Shown: piece by piece, positions 54,093 through 63,883 of the stretch
Layout of the letters: each line of letters opens with the position of its first letter
Position numbering within the stretch: position 1 is the first letter of the stretch
Origin: Pseudomonas proteolytica
Lineage (GTDB): Bacteria > Pseudomonadota > Gammaproteobacteria > Pseudomonadales > Pseudomonadaceae
Reading direction: 5' to 3'
Length of the DNA: 64,000 bases
Assembly (NCBI RefSeq): GCF_007858275.1
Contig: NZ_VFEV01000003.1
Coordinates: forward strand, 124,001-188,000
The notes under the pieces: generated by a model
What the model was told of the DNA's origin: nothing
The model's input: the letters and a program-made list of their open reading frames with translations, nothing else
Databases searched by the model: none
Made by a program: the position numbers and the translations under genes

Positions 54093-55346
54093 ATGTTCAG
54101 CAAACAAGACCAGATCCAGGGATATGACGACGCACTGCTGGCGGCCATGAATGCCGAGGAGCAGCGTCAGGAAGATCATATCGAGCTGATCGCGTCGGAG
54201 AACTACACCAGCAAACGCGTGATGCAGGCCCAGGGCAGCGGCCTGACCAACAAATACGCCGAAGGCTACCCGGGCAAGCGCTACTACGGCGGCTGCGAGC
54301 ATGTGGATAAAGTCGAGGTCCTGGCCATTGAGCGCGCCAAGCAGCTGTTCGGCGCCGATTACGCCAACGTGCAGCCGCACTCTGGTTCGTCGGCCAACAG
54401 CGCGGTGTACCTGGCGCTGCTGAACGCCGGTGACACCATCCTCGGCATGAGCCTGGCCCACGGCGGTCACCTGACCCACGGCGCCAAGGTGTCGTCCTCG
54501 GGCAAGCTGTACAACGCGGTGCAATACGGCATCAACACCGACACCGGCCTGATCGACTACGACGAAGTCGAGCGCCTGGCCGTGGAGCACAAGCCGAAAA
54601 TGGTCGTGGCCGGTTTCTCTGCCTACTCCAAGACCCTGGATTTCCCGCGCTTTCGCCAGATCGCCGACAAGGTTGGCGCGCTGCTGTTCGTCGACATGGC
54701 CCACGTCGCAGGCTTGGTTGCCGCCGGCCTGTACCCGAACCCGCTGCCGTACGCCGATGTGGTTACCACCACCACCCACAAGACCCTGCGCGGTCCACGG
54801 GGTGGCCTGATCCTGGCCAAGTCCAACGAAGAGATTGAGAAAAAACTCAACTCCGCCGTGTTCCCAGGCGCACAGGGCGGCCCGCTGATGCACGTGATCG
54901 CGGGCAAGGCTGTGTGCTTCAAGGAGGCGATGGAGCCGGGCTTCAAAGCTTATCAACAGCAGGTGATCGACAACGCCCAGGCCATGGCCAGCGTGTTTAT
55001 CAAGCGTGGCTACGATGTGGTGTCCGGCGGCACCGATAACCACCTGTTCCTGGTCAGCCTGATCCGCCAGGGCCTCACCGGCAAGGACGCAGACGCTGCC
55101 CTCGGTCGTGCCCATATCACCGTCAACAAGAACGCCGTGCCCAATGACCCCCAGTCGCCGTTCGTGACCTCGGGCCTGCGCATCGGCACACCGGCGGTGA
55201 CCACACGCGGTTTCAAAGTGGCGCAGTGCGTCGAGTTGGCTGGCTGGATCTGCGACATCCTCGACAACCTCGGCGACGCCGATGTCGAGGCCAACGTGGC
55301 CAAGCACGTGTCTGCCCTGTGCGCTGATTTCCCGGTTTATCGCTGA
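54093..55346 (+). CDS. glyA: serine hydroxymethyltransferase GlyA
   Basis: This 417-residue PLP enzyme interconverts glycine and serine with methylene-tetrahydrofolate. It has the family [18 protein letters not shown] and the PLP-lysine segment [23 protein letters not shown] precedes the ATG. As the first gene of glyA-soxBDAG it is the cluster-specific copy (glyA1 in P. aeruginosa) that turns betaine-derived glycine plus C1 units into serine. Confidence 0.97.
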   Translation: MFSKQDQIQGYDDALLAAMNAEEQRQEDHIELIASENYTSKRVMQAQGSGLTNKYAEGYPGKRYYGGCEHVDKVEVLAIERAKQLFGADYANVQPHSGSSANSAVYLALLNAGDTILGMSLAHGGHLTHGAKVSSSGKLYNAVQYGINTDTGLIDYDEVERLAVEHKPKMVVAGFSAYSKTLDFPRFRQIADKVGALLFVDMAHVAGLVAAGLYPNPLPYADVVTTTTHKTLRGPRGGLILAKSNEEIEKKLNSAVFPGAQGGPLMHVIAGKAVCFKEAMEPGFKAYQQQVIDNAQAMASVFIKRGYDVVSGGTDNHLFLVSLIRQGLTGKDADAALGRAHITVNKNAVPNDPQSPFVTSGLRIGTPAVTTRGFKVAQCVELAGWICDILDNLGDADVEANVAKHVSALCADFPVYR

Positions 55347-55368
55347 GCGCGGTTTTGGAGTAATGACT

Positions 55369-56619
55369 ATGCAACGCTACTCAGGCTTCGGCCTCTTCAA
55401 GCACTCACTCAGCCACCACGAAAACTGGCAGAAGATGTGGCGCACGCCGACCCCTAAAAAGGTGTATGACGTGGTCATCGTCGGCGGCGGCGGGCATGGT
55501 CTGGCGACCGCTTATTACCTGGCCAAGGAACACGGGATCACCAACGTGGCCGTGGTCGAGAAAGGTTGGCTGGGCGGCGGTAACACCGCGCGCAACACCA
55601 CCATCGTGCGTTCCAACTACCTGTGGGATGAGTCGGCGCACCTGTACGAACACGCAATGAAGCTGTGGGAAGGTCTGTCCCAGGACTTGAACTACAACGT
55701 GATGTTCTCCCAGCGCGGCGTCTACAACCTGTGCCACACCCTGCAGGACATCCGTGATTCCGAGCGTCGCGTGAGTGCCAACCGCCTCAATGGCGTGGAC
55801 GGCGAGCTGCTCAACGCCAAGCAAGTGGCCGACGAGATCCCGTACCTCGATTGCTCGAAGAACACCCGCTATCCGGTCCTCGGCGCCACCGTGCAACGGC
55901 GCGGCGGCGTGGCCCGTCACGATGCCGTGGCCTGGGGCTTTGCCCGCGCCGCCGACGCCCTGGGCGTGGACCTGATCCAGCAGACCGAAGTCATCGGTTT
56001 TCGCAAGGAAAACGGCATGTGCATCGGCGTGGAAACCAACAAAGGCTTTATCGGTGCCAAGCGCGTCGGTGTGGTCACCGCGGGTAATTCCGGGCACATG
56101 GCTTCGCTGGCGGGCTTCCGTCTGCCAATCGAATCCCACCCGCTGCAAGCGTTGGTGTCGGAGCCGATCAAGCCGATTATCGACAGCGTGATCATGTCCA
56201 ACGCGGTACACGGTTACATCAGCCAGTCCGACAAGGGCGACCTGGTGATCGGCGCCGGTATCGACGGCTACAACGGCTACGGCCAGCGCGGCTCGTACCC
56301 GGTGATCGAACACACCATCCAGGCCATCGTCGAGATGTTCCCGGTGCTCTCGCGGGTGCGCATGAACCGCCAGTGGGGCGGCATCGTCGACACCACGCCA
56401 GACGCGTGCCCGATCATCTCCAAGACCCCGGTGCCGAACATGTTCTTCAACTGCGGTTGGGGCACCGGTGGCTTCAAGGCTACCCCCGGCTCAGGCAACG
56501 TATTTGCCGCGAGCCTGGCCAAGGGTGAAATGCACCCGTTGGCGGCACCTTTCTCCATCGACCGTTTCCACAACGGTGCGCTGATCGACGAACACGGCGC
56601 TGCGGCCGTCGCCCACTAA
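55369..56619 (+). CDS. soxB: sarcosine oxidase beta subunit SoxB
   Basis: This 416-residue subunit of heterotetrameric sarcosine oxidase carries an FAD motif ([20 protein letters not shown]) and His184 in [11 protein letters not shown], the likely covalent FMN attachment residue known in this enzyme class. The second ATG (55369, [13 protein letters not shown]) has GGAG eight bases upstream; the first (55363) is too close. It catalyses oxidation of sarcosine to glycine with SoxA, SoxG and SoxD. Confidence 0.96.
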   Translation: MQRYSGFGLFKHSLSHHENWQKMWRTPTPKKVYDVVIVGGGGHGLATAYYLAKEHGITNVAVVEKGWLGGGNTARNTTIVRSNYLWDESAHLYEHAMKLWEGLSQDLNYNVMFSQRGVYNLCHTLQDIRDSERRVSANRLNGVDGELLNAKQVADEIPYLDCSKNTRYPVLGATVQRRGGVARHDAVAWGFARAADALGVDLIQQTEVIGFRKENGMCIGVETNKGFIGAKRVGVVTAGNSGHMASLAGFRLPIESHPLQALVSEPIKPIIDSVIMSNAVHGYISQSDKGDLVIGAGIDGYNGYGQRGSYPVIEHTIQAIVEMFPVLSRVRMNRQWGGIVDTTPDACPIISKTPVPNMFFNCGWGTGGFKATPGSGNVFAASLAKGEMHPLAAPFSIDRFHNGALIDEHGAAAVAH

Positions 56620-56634
56620 CAGGAGAAATTCCCT

Positions 56635-56937
56635 ATGTTGCATATCTTCTGTCCTCACTGTGGCGAACTGCGCTCCGAAGAGGAATTCCACGCCTCCGGC
56701 CAAGCGCACATCCCGCGCCCGCTGGACCCGAATGCCTGCACCGACGAGCAGTGGGGCGACTACATGTTCTTTCGCGACAACCCCCGTGGCCTGCACCACG
56801 AACTGTGGATTCACGCTGCCGGTTGCCGCCAGTATTTCAACGCGACCCGCGACACCGTGACCTACGAAATTCTTGAAACCTACAAGATCGGCGAGAAGCC
56901 ACAATTCACCGCCAAGGCTTCTGGAGAGAAGGTATGA
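56635..56937 (+). CDS. soxD: sarcosine oxidase delta subunit SoxD
   Basis: This 100-residue subunit has CPHCGELRSEEEF near its start and a later HAAGCRQYFNATR, which supply the zinc ligands of the delta subunit. It starts after AGGAG and ends in an ATGA overlap with soxA, so translation is coupled. It is small and structural, with no catalytic flavin of its own. Confidence 0.95.
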   Translation: MLHIFCPHCGELRSEEEFHASGQAHIPRPLDPNACTDEQWGDYMFFRDNPRGLHHELWIHAAGCRQYFNATRDTVTYEILETYKIGEKPQFTAKASGEKV

Positions 56938-59900
56938 GCCAGATCAATCGCCTGTCCAACGGTGGCCGCATTGACCGTAATAAAGTCCTGACGTTTACCT
57001 TCAACGGCCAGAGCTACAAAGGCTTTGAAGGCGACACCCTGGCCGCAGCCTTGCTGGCCAACGGCGTGGATGTCATCGGCCGCAGCTTCAAGTACTCGCG
57101 CCCGCGCGGCATCTTTGCCGCTGGTGCCGAAGAGCCGAACGCGGTGCTGCAGATCGGCGCCACCGAAGCCACGCAGATTCCCAACGTGCGCGCCACGCAA
57201 CAGGCGCTGTACCAGGGCCTGGTCGCCACCAGCACCAACGGCTGGCCGAGCGTGAACAACGACATGATGGGCATCCTCGGCAAGGTCGGCGGCAAGCTGA
57301 TGCCGCCGGGTTTCTACTACAAAACCTTCATGTACCCGCAATCGTTCTGGATGACCTACGAGAAGTACATCCGCAAGGCCGCAGGGCTGGGTCGCTCGCC
57401 GACCGAGAACGATCCGGACACCTACGACTACATGAACCGCCACTGCGACGTGCTGATCGTCGGCGCCGGGCCTGCAGGCCTGTCCGCTGCCCTGGCGGCT
57501 GCGCGCAGTGGTGCGCGGGTGATCATCGCCGATGAGCAGGAAGAATTCGGCGGGTCGTTGCTGGACTCCCGTGAAAGCCTGGATGGCAAGCCGGCGGCCG
57601 AGTGGGTCGCCAGTGTGATTGCCGAGCTCAAGGCCCTGCCGGACGTGGTGCTGCTGCCTCGCGCAACCGTCAACGGCTATCACGACCATAACTTCCTGAC
57701 CATCCATGAGCGCCTCACCGATCACCTCGGCGACCGTGCGCCGATTGGCGTGGTGCGCCAGCGTATCCATCGTGTACGGGCCAAGCGCGTAGTGTTGGCG
57801 ACCGGTGCTTGCGAGCGCCCGCTGGTGTACGGCAATAACGACGTGCCGGGCAACATGCTGGCGGGTGCGGTTTCGACTTACGTGCGCCGTTACGGCGTGG
57901 CGCCGGGTAAAAAATTGCTGCTGTCGACCAACAACGATCACGCCTACCGCGTGGCGCTGGACTGGTTCGACGCCGGCCTCGCCGTTGTCGCTGTGGCCGA
58001 TGCTCGCCACAACCCACGCGGTGCGCTGGTGGAAGAAGCCCGCGCCAAAGGTATTCGTATCCTCACCGGCAGCGCTGTGATCGAGGCCCGTGGCAGCAAG
58101 CACGTGACCGGTGCGCGAGTGGCGGCTATTGATGTCAAAGCCCACACCGTCACCAGCCCTGGCGAATGGCTGGACTGCGACCTGGTGGCCAGCTCCGGCG
58201 GCTACAGCCCGGTGGTCCACCTGGCCTCGCACCTGGGCGGCAAGCCGACCTGGCGTGAAGATATCCTCGGTTTTGTACCGGGCGAAGCCCCGCAGAAACG
58301 CGTGTGCGTCGGTGGCATCAACGGCGTTTACGGCTTGGGTGATTCCCTGGCTGACGGCTTTGAGGGTGGCGTGCGTGCCGCCAGCGAAGCCGGGTTTGCC
58401 CCGGTGGAAGGTACGCTGCCCAAGGCCCTGACGCGCCTTGAGGAGCCAACCCTGGCGCTGTTCCAGGTGCCGCACGAGAAGGCCACTGCGCGGGCGCCCA
58501 AACAATTTGTCGACCTGCAAAACGACGTCACCGCCGCCGCCATCGAACTGGCGACCCGCGAAGGCTTCGAGTCGGTGGAACACGTCAAGCGTTACACCGC
58601 GCTGGGCTTCGGTACCGACCAAGGCAAGCTGGGCAACGTCAACGGCCTGGCCATTGCTGCGCGCTCGCTGAACGTGACCATCCCGCAGATGGGCACCACC
58701 ATGTTCCGCCCCAACTACACGCCGGTGACTTTCGGCGCCGTGGCGGGCCGGCACTGTGGGCATATCTTCGAGCCGGTGCGCTACACCGCGCTGCAAGCCT
58801 GGCACGTGAAAAACGGCGCCGAGTTCGAGGATGTCGGCCAGTGGAAACGCCCGTGGTACTTCCCGCGCAACGGTGAAGACCTGCACGCGGCAGTCAAGCG
58901 CGAATGCCTGGCCGTGCGCGACAGCGTCGGCCTGCTGGACGCCTCGACCCTGGGCAAGATCGATATCCAGGGCCCGGATGCCCGTGAGTTCCTCAACCGC
59001 ATCTACAGCAACGCCTGGACCAAGCTCGATGTGGGCAAGGCGCGCTACGGCCTGATGTGCAAGGAAGACGGCATGGTCTTCGACGATGGCGTGACTGCCT
59101 GCCTGGCGGACAACCACTTCCTGATGACCACCACCACCGGCGGCGCCGCCCGCGTGCTGCAGTGGCTGGAAATCTACCAGCAGACCGAATGGCCGGACCT
59201 GAAGGTGTACTTCACCTCGGTCACCGACCACTGGGCGACCATGACCCTGTCCGGACCCAACAGCCGCAAGCTGTTGAGCGAAGTCACCGACATCGACCTG
59301 GACAAGGACGGCTTCCCGTTCATGACCTGGAAAGAAGGCCTGGTGGGCGGCGTGCCGGCACGGGTGTTCCGTATCTCGTTCACCGGTGAGCTGTCGTACG
59401 AAGTCAACGTGCAGGCCGACTACGCCATGGGCGTGCTGGAACAGATCGTCGAGGCCGGCAAGCAATACAACCTGACCCCGTACGGCACCGAGACCATGCA
59501 CGTACTGCGGGCCGAGAAGGGCTTCATCATCGTAGGTCAGGACACCGACGGCTCGATGACCCCGGACGACCTGAACATGGGCTGGTGCGTTGGCCGTACC
59601 AAACCGTTCTCGTGGATCGGCTGGCGTGGGATGAACCGCGAAGATTGCGTGCGTGAAGAACGCAAGCAACTGGTGGGCTTGAAGCCGATTGATCCGAAGG
59701 TGTGGCTGCCGGAAGGCGCGCAACTGGTGTTTGATCCGAAGCAGACGATCCCGATGAAGATGGTCGGTCACGTTACTTCGAGTTATGCCCATAACTCCCT
59801 TGGGTATTCGTTTGCGATGGCGGTGGTCAAGGGCGGCTTGAAGCGTATGGGTGAGCGGGTGTTTTCACCGCAGGCGGATGGCAGTGTGATCGAGGCCGAG

Positions 59901-59951
59901 ATTGTGTCTTCGGTGTTCTTTGATCCGAAGGGTGATCGCCAGAACATCTGA
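56934..59951 (+). CDS. soxA: sarcosine oxidase alpha subunit SoxA
   Basis: This 1005-residue subunit binds NAD and carries the tetrahydrofolate-dependent part of the reaction. It has an N-terminal ferredoxin-like segment (about 15-110), a NAD/FAD Rossmann domain (VLIVGAGPAGLSAALAAARS near 178) and a C-terminal GcvT-like aminomethyltransferase domain (about 620-1000). Methyl groups leave as methylene-THF. It overlaps soxD by four bases. A REPIN divides it from soxG. Confidence 0.96.
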   Translation: MSQINRLSNGGRIDRNKVLTFTFNGQSYKGFEGDTLAAALLANGVDVIGRSFKYSRPRGIFAAGAEEPNAVLQIGATEATQIPNVRATQQALYQGLVATSTNGWPSVNNDMMGILGKVGGKLMPPGFYYKTFMYPQSFWMTYEKYIRKAAGLGRSPTENDPDTYDYMNRHCDVLIVGAGPAGLSAALAAARSGARVIIADEQEEFGGSLLDSRESLDGKPAAEWVASVIAELKALPDVVLLPRATVNGYHDHNFLTIHERLTDHLGDRAPIGVVRQRIHRVRAKRVVLATGACERPLVYGNNDVPGNMLAGAVSTYVRRYGVAPGKKLLLSTNNDHAYRVALDWFDAGLAVVAVADARHNPRGALVEEARAKGIRILTGSAVIEARGSKHVTGARVAAIDVKAHTVTSPGEWLDCDLVASSGGYSPVVHLASHLGGKPTWREDILGFVPGEAPQKRVCVGGINGVYGLGDSLADGFEGGVRAASEAGFAPVEGTLPKALTRLEEPTLALFQVPHEKATARAPKQFVDLQNDVTAAAIELATREGFESVEHVKRYTALGFGTDQGKLGNVNGLAIAARSLNVTIPQMGTTMFRPNYTPVTFGAVAGRHCGHIFEPVRYTALQAWHVKNGAEFEDVGQWKRPWYFPRNGEDLHAAVKRECLAVRDSVGLLDASTLGKIDIQGPDAREFLNRIYSNAWTKLDVGKARYGLMCKEDGMVFDDGVTACLADNHFLMTTTTGGAARVLQWLEIYQQTEWPDLKVYFTSVTDHWATMTLSGPNSRKLLSEVTDIDLDKDGFPFMTWKEGLVGGVPARVFRISFTGELSYEVNVQADYAMGVLEQIVEAGKQYNLTPYGTETMHVLRAEKGFIIVGQDTDGSMTPDDLNMGWCVGRTKPFSWIGWRGMNREDCVREERKQLVGLKPIDPKVWLPEGAQLVFDPKQTIPMKMVGHVTSSYAHNSLGYSFAMAVVKGGLKRMGERVFSPQADGSVIEAEIVSSVFFDPKGDRQNI

Positions 59952-59960
59952 TAGACCGAG

Positions 59961-60037
59961 TCGCCTGCATCGCAGGCAAGCCAGCTCCCACAGGGGAATG
60001 CATTCCAAAGGTGGGAGTGGGCTTGCCCGCGATGGCG
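59961..60037. repeat. REPIN with unlike arms between soxA and soxG
   Basis: The flank and arms repeat those of 27239-27317 (GACCGAGTCGCCTGCATCGC), including the switch from the CCTGC to the GCCCGC subtype. It lies inside the sox operon. Confidence 0.85.
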
Positions 60038-60074
60038 CCAGTAGATTCACCACAGAATTCAAGAAAGGTGCTTT

Positions 60075-60707
60075 ATGACCGCAGCCAATGTGTACCAACA
60101 ACGCCCCACCGCCGGCGCCAAGGCCGAGTCGTCGCTGCACCATGCCGACCTCGCCAGCCTGGTCGGCAAGGGCCGCAAGAACGCCGGCGTGACCGTGCGT
60201 GAAAAGAAACTCCTTGGCCACCTGACCCTCCGTGGCGATGGCCATGACGCCGCGTTTGCCGCTGGCGTACACAAGGCCCTGGGCATCGAGTTGCCCGGCG
60301 CCCTGACAGTGGTCGTCAACGGTGAAACCAGCCTGCAATGGCTCGGCCCGGATGAGTGGCTGCTGGTGGTGCCTAGCGGTGAAGAGTTGGCTGCCGAGCA
60401 AAACCTGCGTGCCGTCCTGGGGGATTTGCATATCCAGATCGTCAATGTCAGCGGCGGCCAGCAGATCCTCGAACTCAGCGGCCCGAACGTGCGCGATGTG
60501 CTGATGAAGTCCACCAGCTACGACGTGCACCCCGACAACTTCCCGGTGGGCAAGGCGGTGGGCACGGTGTTTGCCAAGTCGCAACTGGTGATCCGGCATA
60601 CGGCCGAGGACACGTGGGAGCTGCTGATTCGGCGCAGCTTCTCGGATTACTGGTGGTTGTGGTTGCAGGACGCGGCGGCCGAATATGGCCTGAACGTCCA
60701 AGCCTGA
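60075..60707 (+). CDS. soxG: sarcosine oxidase gamma subunit SoxG
   Basis: This 210-residue subunit has the GcvT-like beta-barrel fold of the gamma subunit. TVVVNGETSLQWLGPDEWLL and SGGQQILELSGPNVRDVL are family segments, and the C-terminal FSDYWWLWLQDAA is typical. It completes soxBDAG. AAAGGTG precedes the ATG. A REPIN follows before purU. Confidence 0.93.
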   Translation: MTAANVYQQRPTAGAKAESSLHHADLASLVGKGRKNAGVTVREKKLLGHLTLRGDGHDAAFAAGVHKALGIELPGALTVVVNGETSLQWLGPDEWLLVVPSGEELAAEQNLRAVLGDLHIQIVNVSGGQQILELSGPNVRDVLMKSTSYDVHPDNFPVGKAVGTVFAKSQLVIRHTAEDTWELLIRRSFSDYWWLWLQDAAAEYGLNVQA

Positions 60708-60714
60708 CATGACC

Positions 60715-60816
60715 CTGTAGGAGCGAGCTTGCTCGCGAAAAACGTCAACGAAAACGCGCGCATCCTGAATGAACGCGGTGCCCTTGGATTTTTCGCGAGC
60801 AAGCTCGCTCCTACAG
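60715..60816. repeat. REPIN (GCGAGCTTGCTCGCGAA type) between soxG and purU
   Basis: Inverted arms CTGTAGGAGCGAGCTTGCTC and complement fill most of the soxG-purU gap. Confidence 0.88.
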
Positions 60817-60849
60817 TAAGCAGCATCGCTGTATGAGGAGTTAACTGTA

Positions 60850-61707
60850 ATGAGCCGCGCACCCGATACATGGATTTTGACCGCCGATTGCCCCAGCGTG
60901 CTCGGCACGGTGGACGCGGTCACCCGCTATCTGTTCGAGCAGGGCTGCTACGTCACCGAGCACCACTCGTTCGATGACCGCCTCTCGGGGCGCTTTTTTA
61001 TCCGCGTGGAATTCCGTCAACCCGACGGCTTCGACGAACAGGGTTTTCGCGACGGCCTGGCCACCCGTGGCGAAGCCTTTGGGATGATTTTCGAGCTGAC
61101 GGCGCCTAATTACCGGCCAAAAGTGGTGATCATGGTCTCCAAGGCCGATCACTGCCTCAACGACCTGCTGTATCGCCAGCGCATCGGCCAACTGTCGATG
61201 GATGTGGTCGCGGTGGTGTCCAACCACCCTGATCTCAAGCCCCTGGCCGACTGGCACCAGATTCCCTACTACCATTTCCCCCTCGACCCCAACGACAAAC
61301 CGTCCCAGGAGCGTCAGGTGTGGCAGGTGATTGAAGAGGCCGGCGCCGAGCTGGTGATCCTTGCGCGTTACATGCAAGTGCTGTCACCGGAGCTGTGCCG
61401 CAAGCTCGATGGCAAGGCGATCAATATCCATCACTCGTTGCTGCCGGGGTTCAAGGGCGCCAAGCCGTATCACCAGGCCTACAACAAAGGGGTGAAGCTG
61501 GTAGGCGCCACTGCGCACTACATCAACAACGACCTGGACGAAGGCCCGATCATCGCCCAGGGCGTGGAGGTGGTGGACCACAGTCATTACCCCGAGGATT
61601 TGATTGCCAAGGGGCGGGATATCGAAGGGCTGACCTTGGCCCGGGCGGTGGGGTATCACATTGAGCGGCGGGTGTTTTTGAACGCCAATCGAACGGTGGT
61701 GCTCTGA
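60850..61707 (+). CDS. purU: formyltetrahydrofolate deformylase PurU
   Basis: This 285-residue enzyme has an N-terminal ACT domain (WILTADCPSVLGTVDAVTRY) and a C-terminal formyltransferase-like domain with LVILARYMQVL, NIHHSLLPGFKGAKPYHQA and a late DEGPIIAQ. It hydrolyses formyl-THF to THF and formate, recycling folate loaded by sarcosine demethylation. This is the copy attached to the sox operon (purU2 in P. aeruginosa). GAGGAG precedes the ATG. Confidence 0.95.
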   Translation: MSRAPDTWILTADCPSVLGTVDAVTRYLFEQGCYVTEHHSFDDRLSGRFFIRVEFRQPDGFDEQGFRDGLATRGEAFGMIFELTAPNYRPKVVIMVSKADHCLNDLLYRQRIGQLSMDVVAVVSNHPDLKPLADWHQIPYYHFPLDPNDKPSQERQVWQVIEEAGAELVILARYMQVLSPELCRKLDGKAINIHHSLLPGFKGAKPYHQAYNKGVKLVGATAHYINNDLDEGPIIAQGVEVVDHSHYPEDLIAKGRDIEGLTLARAVGYHIERRVFLNANRTVVL

Positions 61708-61711
61708 TGGA

Positions 61712-61800
61712 CGCCTTCGCGAGCAAGCCCGCTCCCACATTTGACCGTGTTCCAAAGTTGGAATGCAGTCGAATGTGGGAGCGGGCTTGCTCGCGAAGAG
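61712..61800. repeat. REPIN (GCGGGCTTGCTCGCGAA type) between purU and fdhA
   Basis: Inverted arms begin five bases after the purU stop, followed by about 100 bases of unique sequence before fdhA. Confidence 0.87.
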
Positions 61801-61906
61801 GCCCTCACTAACAGCGCAAAAAACAGCATCTGCAACCCGAGCACTTAAACGCGCAGCCCAACCCAAGGGCTACGCAGTTCCATAAAAACAACAGCGAGGT
61901 GAAAGC

Positions 61907-63106
61907 ATGTCTGGTAATCGTGGTGTCGTGTATCTCGGCAACGGTCAGGTCGAAGTACAGAAAATCGACTATCCCAAAATGCAGGACCCCCGTGGCAGGA
62001 AGATTGAGCACGGCGTCATCCTGCGCGTGGTCTCCACCAATATCTGCGGCTCCGACCAACACATGGTGCGCGGCCGCACCACCGCCCAGACCGGCCTGGT
62101 ACTGGGCCATGAAATCACCGGCGAGGTGATCGAGAAGGGCAGTGATGTCGAGAACCTGAAACTCGGCGACCTGGTATCGGTGCCCTTCAACGTTGCTTGC
62201 GGGCGCTGCCGTTCCTGCAAGGAGCAACACACCGGCGTATGCCTGACCGTCAACCCGGCCCGTGCCGGTGGTGCCTATGGCTATGTGGACATGGGTGACT
62301 GGACCGGCGGCCAGGCCGAGTACGTGCTGGTGCCGTATGCCGATTTCAACCTGCTCAAGCTGCCGGATCGCGACAAGGCCATGGAGAAAATCCGCGACCT
62401 GACGTGCCTCTCCGACATCCTGCCGACCGGCTATCACGGTGCAGTCACCGCCGGCGTCGGCCCTGGCAGTACTGTCTACATTGCGGGCGCCGGTCCGGTT
62501 GGCCTGGCTGCTGCGGCCTCCGCTCGCCTGCTGGGTGCGGCGGTGGTGATCATTGGTGACGTCAACACCATCCGCCTGGCCCATGCCAAGGCCCAGGGTT
62601 TTGAAGTGGTCGACCTGTCCACCGACACCCCGCTGCACGAACAGATTGCCGCGCTGCTCGGCGAGCCGGAAGTGGACTGTGCTGTTGACTGTGTGGGCTT
62701 TGAAGCGCGCGGTCATGGGCACGACGGTGTCAAGGCGGAAGCCCCGGCCACGGTACTCAACTCACTGATGGGCGTGGTGCGCGTCGCAGGCAAGATCGGC
62801 ATCCCCGGCCTGTACGTCACCGAAGATCCGGGTGCGGTGGACGCTGCCGCGAAAATGGGCAGCCTGAGCATTCGCTTCGGCCTGGGCTGGGCCAAGTCCC
62901 ACAGCTTCCACACCGGCCAGACCCCGGTGATGAAGTACAACCGCCAGTTGATGCAGGCGATCATGTGGGACCGCATCAACATCGCCGAAATCGTCGGCGT
63001 ACAGGTGATCAGCCTGGACGACGCACCACGCGGTTATGGCGAGTTCGATGCCGGTGTGCCGAAGAAGTTTGTGATTGACCCGCACAAGCTGTTCAGCGCG
63101 GCGTAA
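61907..63106 (+). CDS. fdhA: glutathione-independent formaldehyde dehydrogenase FdhA
   Basis: This 399-residue zinc alcohol dehydrogenase-family enzyme oxidises formaldehyde with NAD. It has the catalytic zinc region NICGSDQHMVRGR and LGHEITGEV, a structural zinc cluster in CGRCRSCKEQHTGVC, and the NAD motif VYIAGAGPVGLAAAASARL. It removes formaldehyde released by GbcAB and sarcosine oxidase. GAGGTG precedes the ATG. It is the last gene of the glyA-sox-purU-fdhA set. Confidence 0.96.
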   Translation: MSGNRGVVYLGNGQVEVQKIDYPKMQDPRGRKIEHGVILRVVSTNICGSDQHMVRGRTTAQTGLVLGHEITGEVIEKGSDVENLKLGDLVSVPFNVACGRCRSCKEQHTGVCLTVNPARAGGAYGYVDMGDWTGGQAEYVLVPYADFNLLKLPDRDKAMEKIRDLTCLSDILPTGYHGAVTAGVGPGSTVYIAGAGPVGLAAAASARLLGAAVVIIGDVNTIRLAHAKAQGFEVVDLSTDTPLHEQIAALLGEPEVDCAVDCVGFEARGHGHDGVKAEAPATVLNSLMGVVRVAGKIGIPGLYVTEDPGAVDAAAKMGSLSIRFGLGWAKSHSFHTGQTPVMKYNRQLMQAIMWDRINIAEIVGVQVISLDDAPRGYGEFDAGVPKKFVIDPHKLFSAA

Positions 63107-63124
63107 TCACAGCCACCGATAGCA

Positions 63125-63215
63125 ATGTGGGAGCGGGCTTGCTCGCGAAAGCGGAGTGTCAGTCAGAGAATCTGGCGACTGATACACCGCTTTCGCGAGC
63201 AAGCCCGCTCCCACA
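63125..63215. repeat. REPIN (GCGGGCTTGCTCGCGAA type) after fdhA
   Basis: Inverted arms lie in the convergent gap between fdhA and the RskA-like gene. Confidence 0.88.
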
Positions 63216-63242
63216 TTGGTTGTGTTGTATGGTGTTTGAGCG

Positions 63243-63701
63243 TTAGCGAATTGCCAGCGCGCCCTGGTACACCGTCGGGCCGGTAGGCTGCTTGCTCACC
63301 GAGCCACCCTTGGTTTCCGAACTGACCATCAACTCGACCGGCTGGCTGATGGTTTCCTGTTGGCGCGGATTCAGGCCGATGATGCCTTTGCCATCCTCCG
63401 GCAACAGGCCCAGGGACACCGGTGTGCCGCCCGCCGGCAGGGCCCACAGTTCGAGGCTGCGGTCCGGCTCCGGCGCAGTGGCCGCAATCGGTTGGACTTC
63501 CAGGTAATCCTTGTGCGCCATGATTTGCGCAGCCGGTTGTTGGGTGGTGCTGACCAGGGTCGCGGCGGACTTCACGCTGTCCTGTGTGTAGAGCGCGCCG
63601 CCGATACCGGCAACCACCACCACGCAGACGCCGATGAACAGACGCGGGCGGGTCCAGAATGAGGGCTTGTGCTCGATCACTGGGGGTTGGGACGCAGTCA
63701 T
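63243..63701 (-). CDS. RskA-like anti-sigma-factor domain protein lacking the N-terminal part
   Basis: This 152-residue protein has one membrane helix (about residues 20-40) and a periplasmic RskA C-terminal-type domain: LELWALPAGGTPVSLGLLP and GPTVYQGALAIR at the end. The cytoplasmic sigma-binding domain is only about 20 residues long, too short for a normal anti-sigma zinc-binding domain. No sigma-factor gene is adjacent. It may be a truncated or repurposed relative. Confidence 0.72.
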   Translation of the reverse strand: MTASQPPVIEHKPSFWTRPRLFIGVCVVVVAGIGGALYTQDSVKSAATLVSTTQQPAAQIMAHKDYLEVQPIAATAPEPDRSLELWALPAGGTPVSLGLLPEDGKGIIGLNPRQQETISQPVELMVSSETKGGSVSKQPTGPTVYQGALAIR

Positions 63702-63818
63702 AAGGCTCTTCCTGACAAGTTTTGTAGTGTGTTGATTGACCCTGTGGCGGGCGATGGGTTCCTAGTGGCAGTTTGATGGTGTGGGGCTTTGGGGCTTTTC
63801 TGAACAAATCTGTGGTGT

Positions 63819-63846
63819 GGAACAACCTATTGGATGCTGAGTCCAA
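63819..63846 (+). promoter_or_regulatory. candidate ECF-type promoter before the last gene
   Basis: GGAAC at 63819-63823 and GTCCAA at 63841-63846 are separated by 17 bases, the usual -35/-10 form for some ECF sigma factors. Transcription would begin about 30 bases before the ATG at 63884. Confidence 0.4.
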
Positions 63847-63883
63847 CGGCTGCTTCAGCTCCTAAATTTACGAGGTTGTCTCG

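Noticed and set aside
46959..54310. Perfect DnaA boxes at 46959-46967 and 54302-54310 as part of the array
   Set aside because: They are isolated, lie inside gbcB and glyA, and one is made by common codons (GTG GAT AAA), so they fit background.
56880..59792. 970-residue open frame opposite soxA
   Set aside because: It is antisense to soxA, whose domains and operon context are clear; the antisense translation is low-complexity His/Gln/Ala-rich.
2361..63215. REPINs as a CRISPR or as tRNA/attachment sites
   Set aside because: They are paired inverted palindromes scattered singly at gene ends, with no regular spacing, spacers or integrase.
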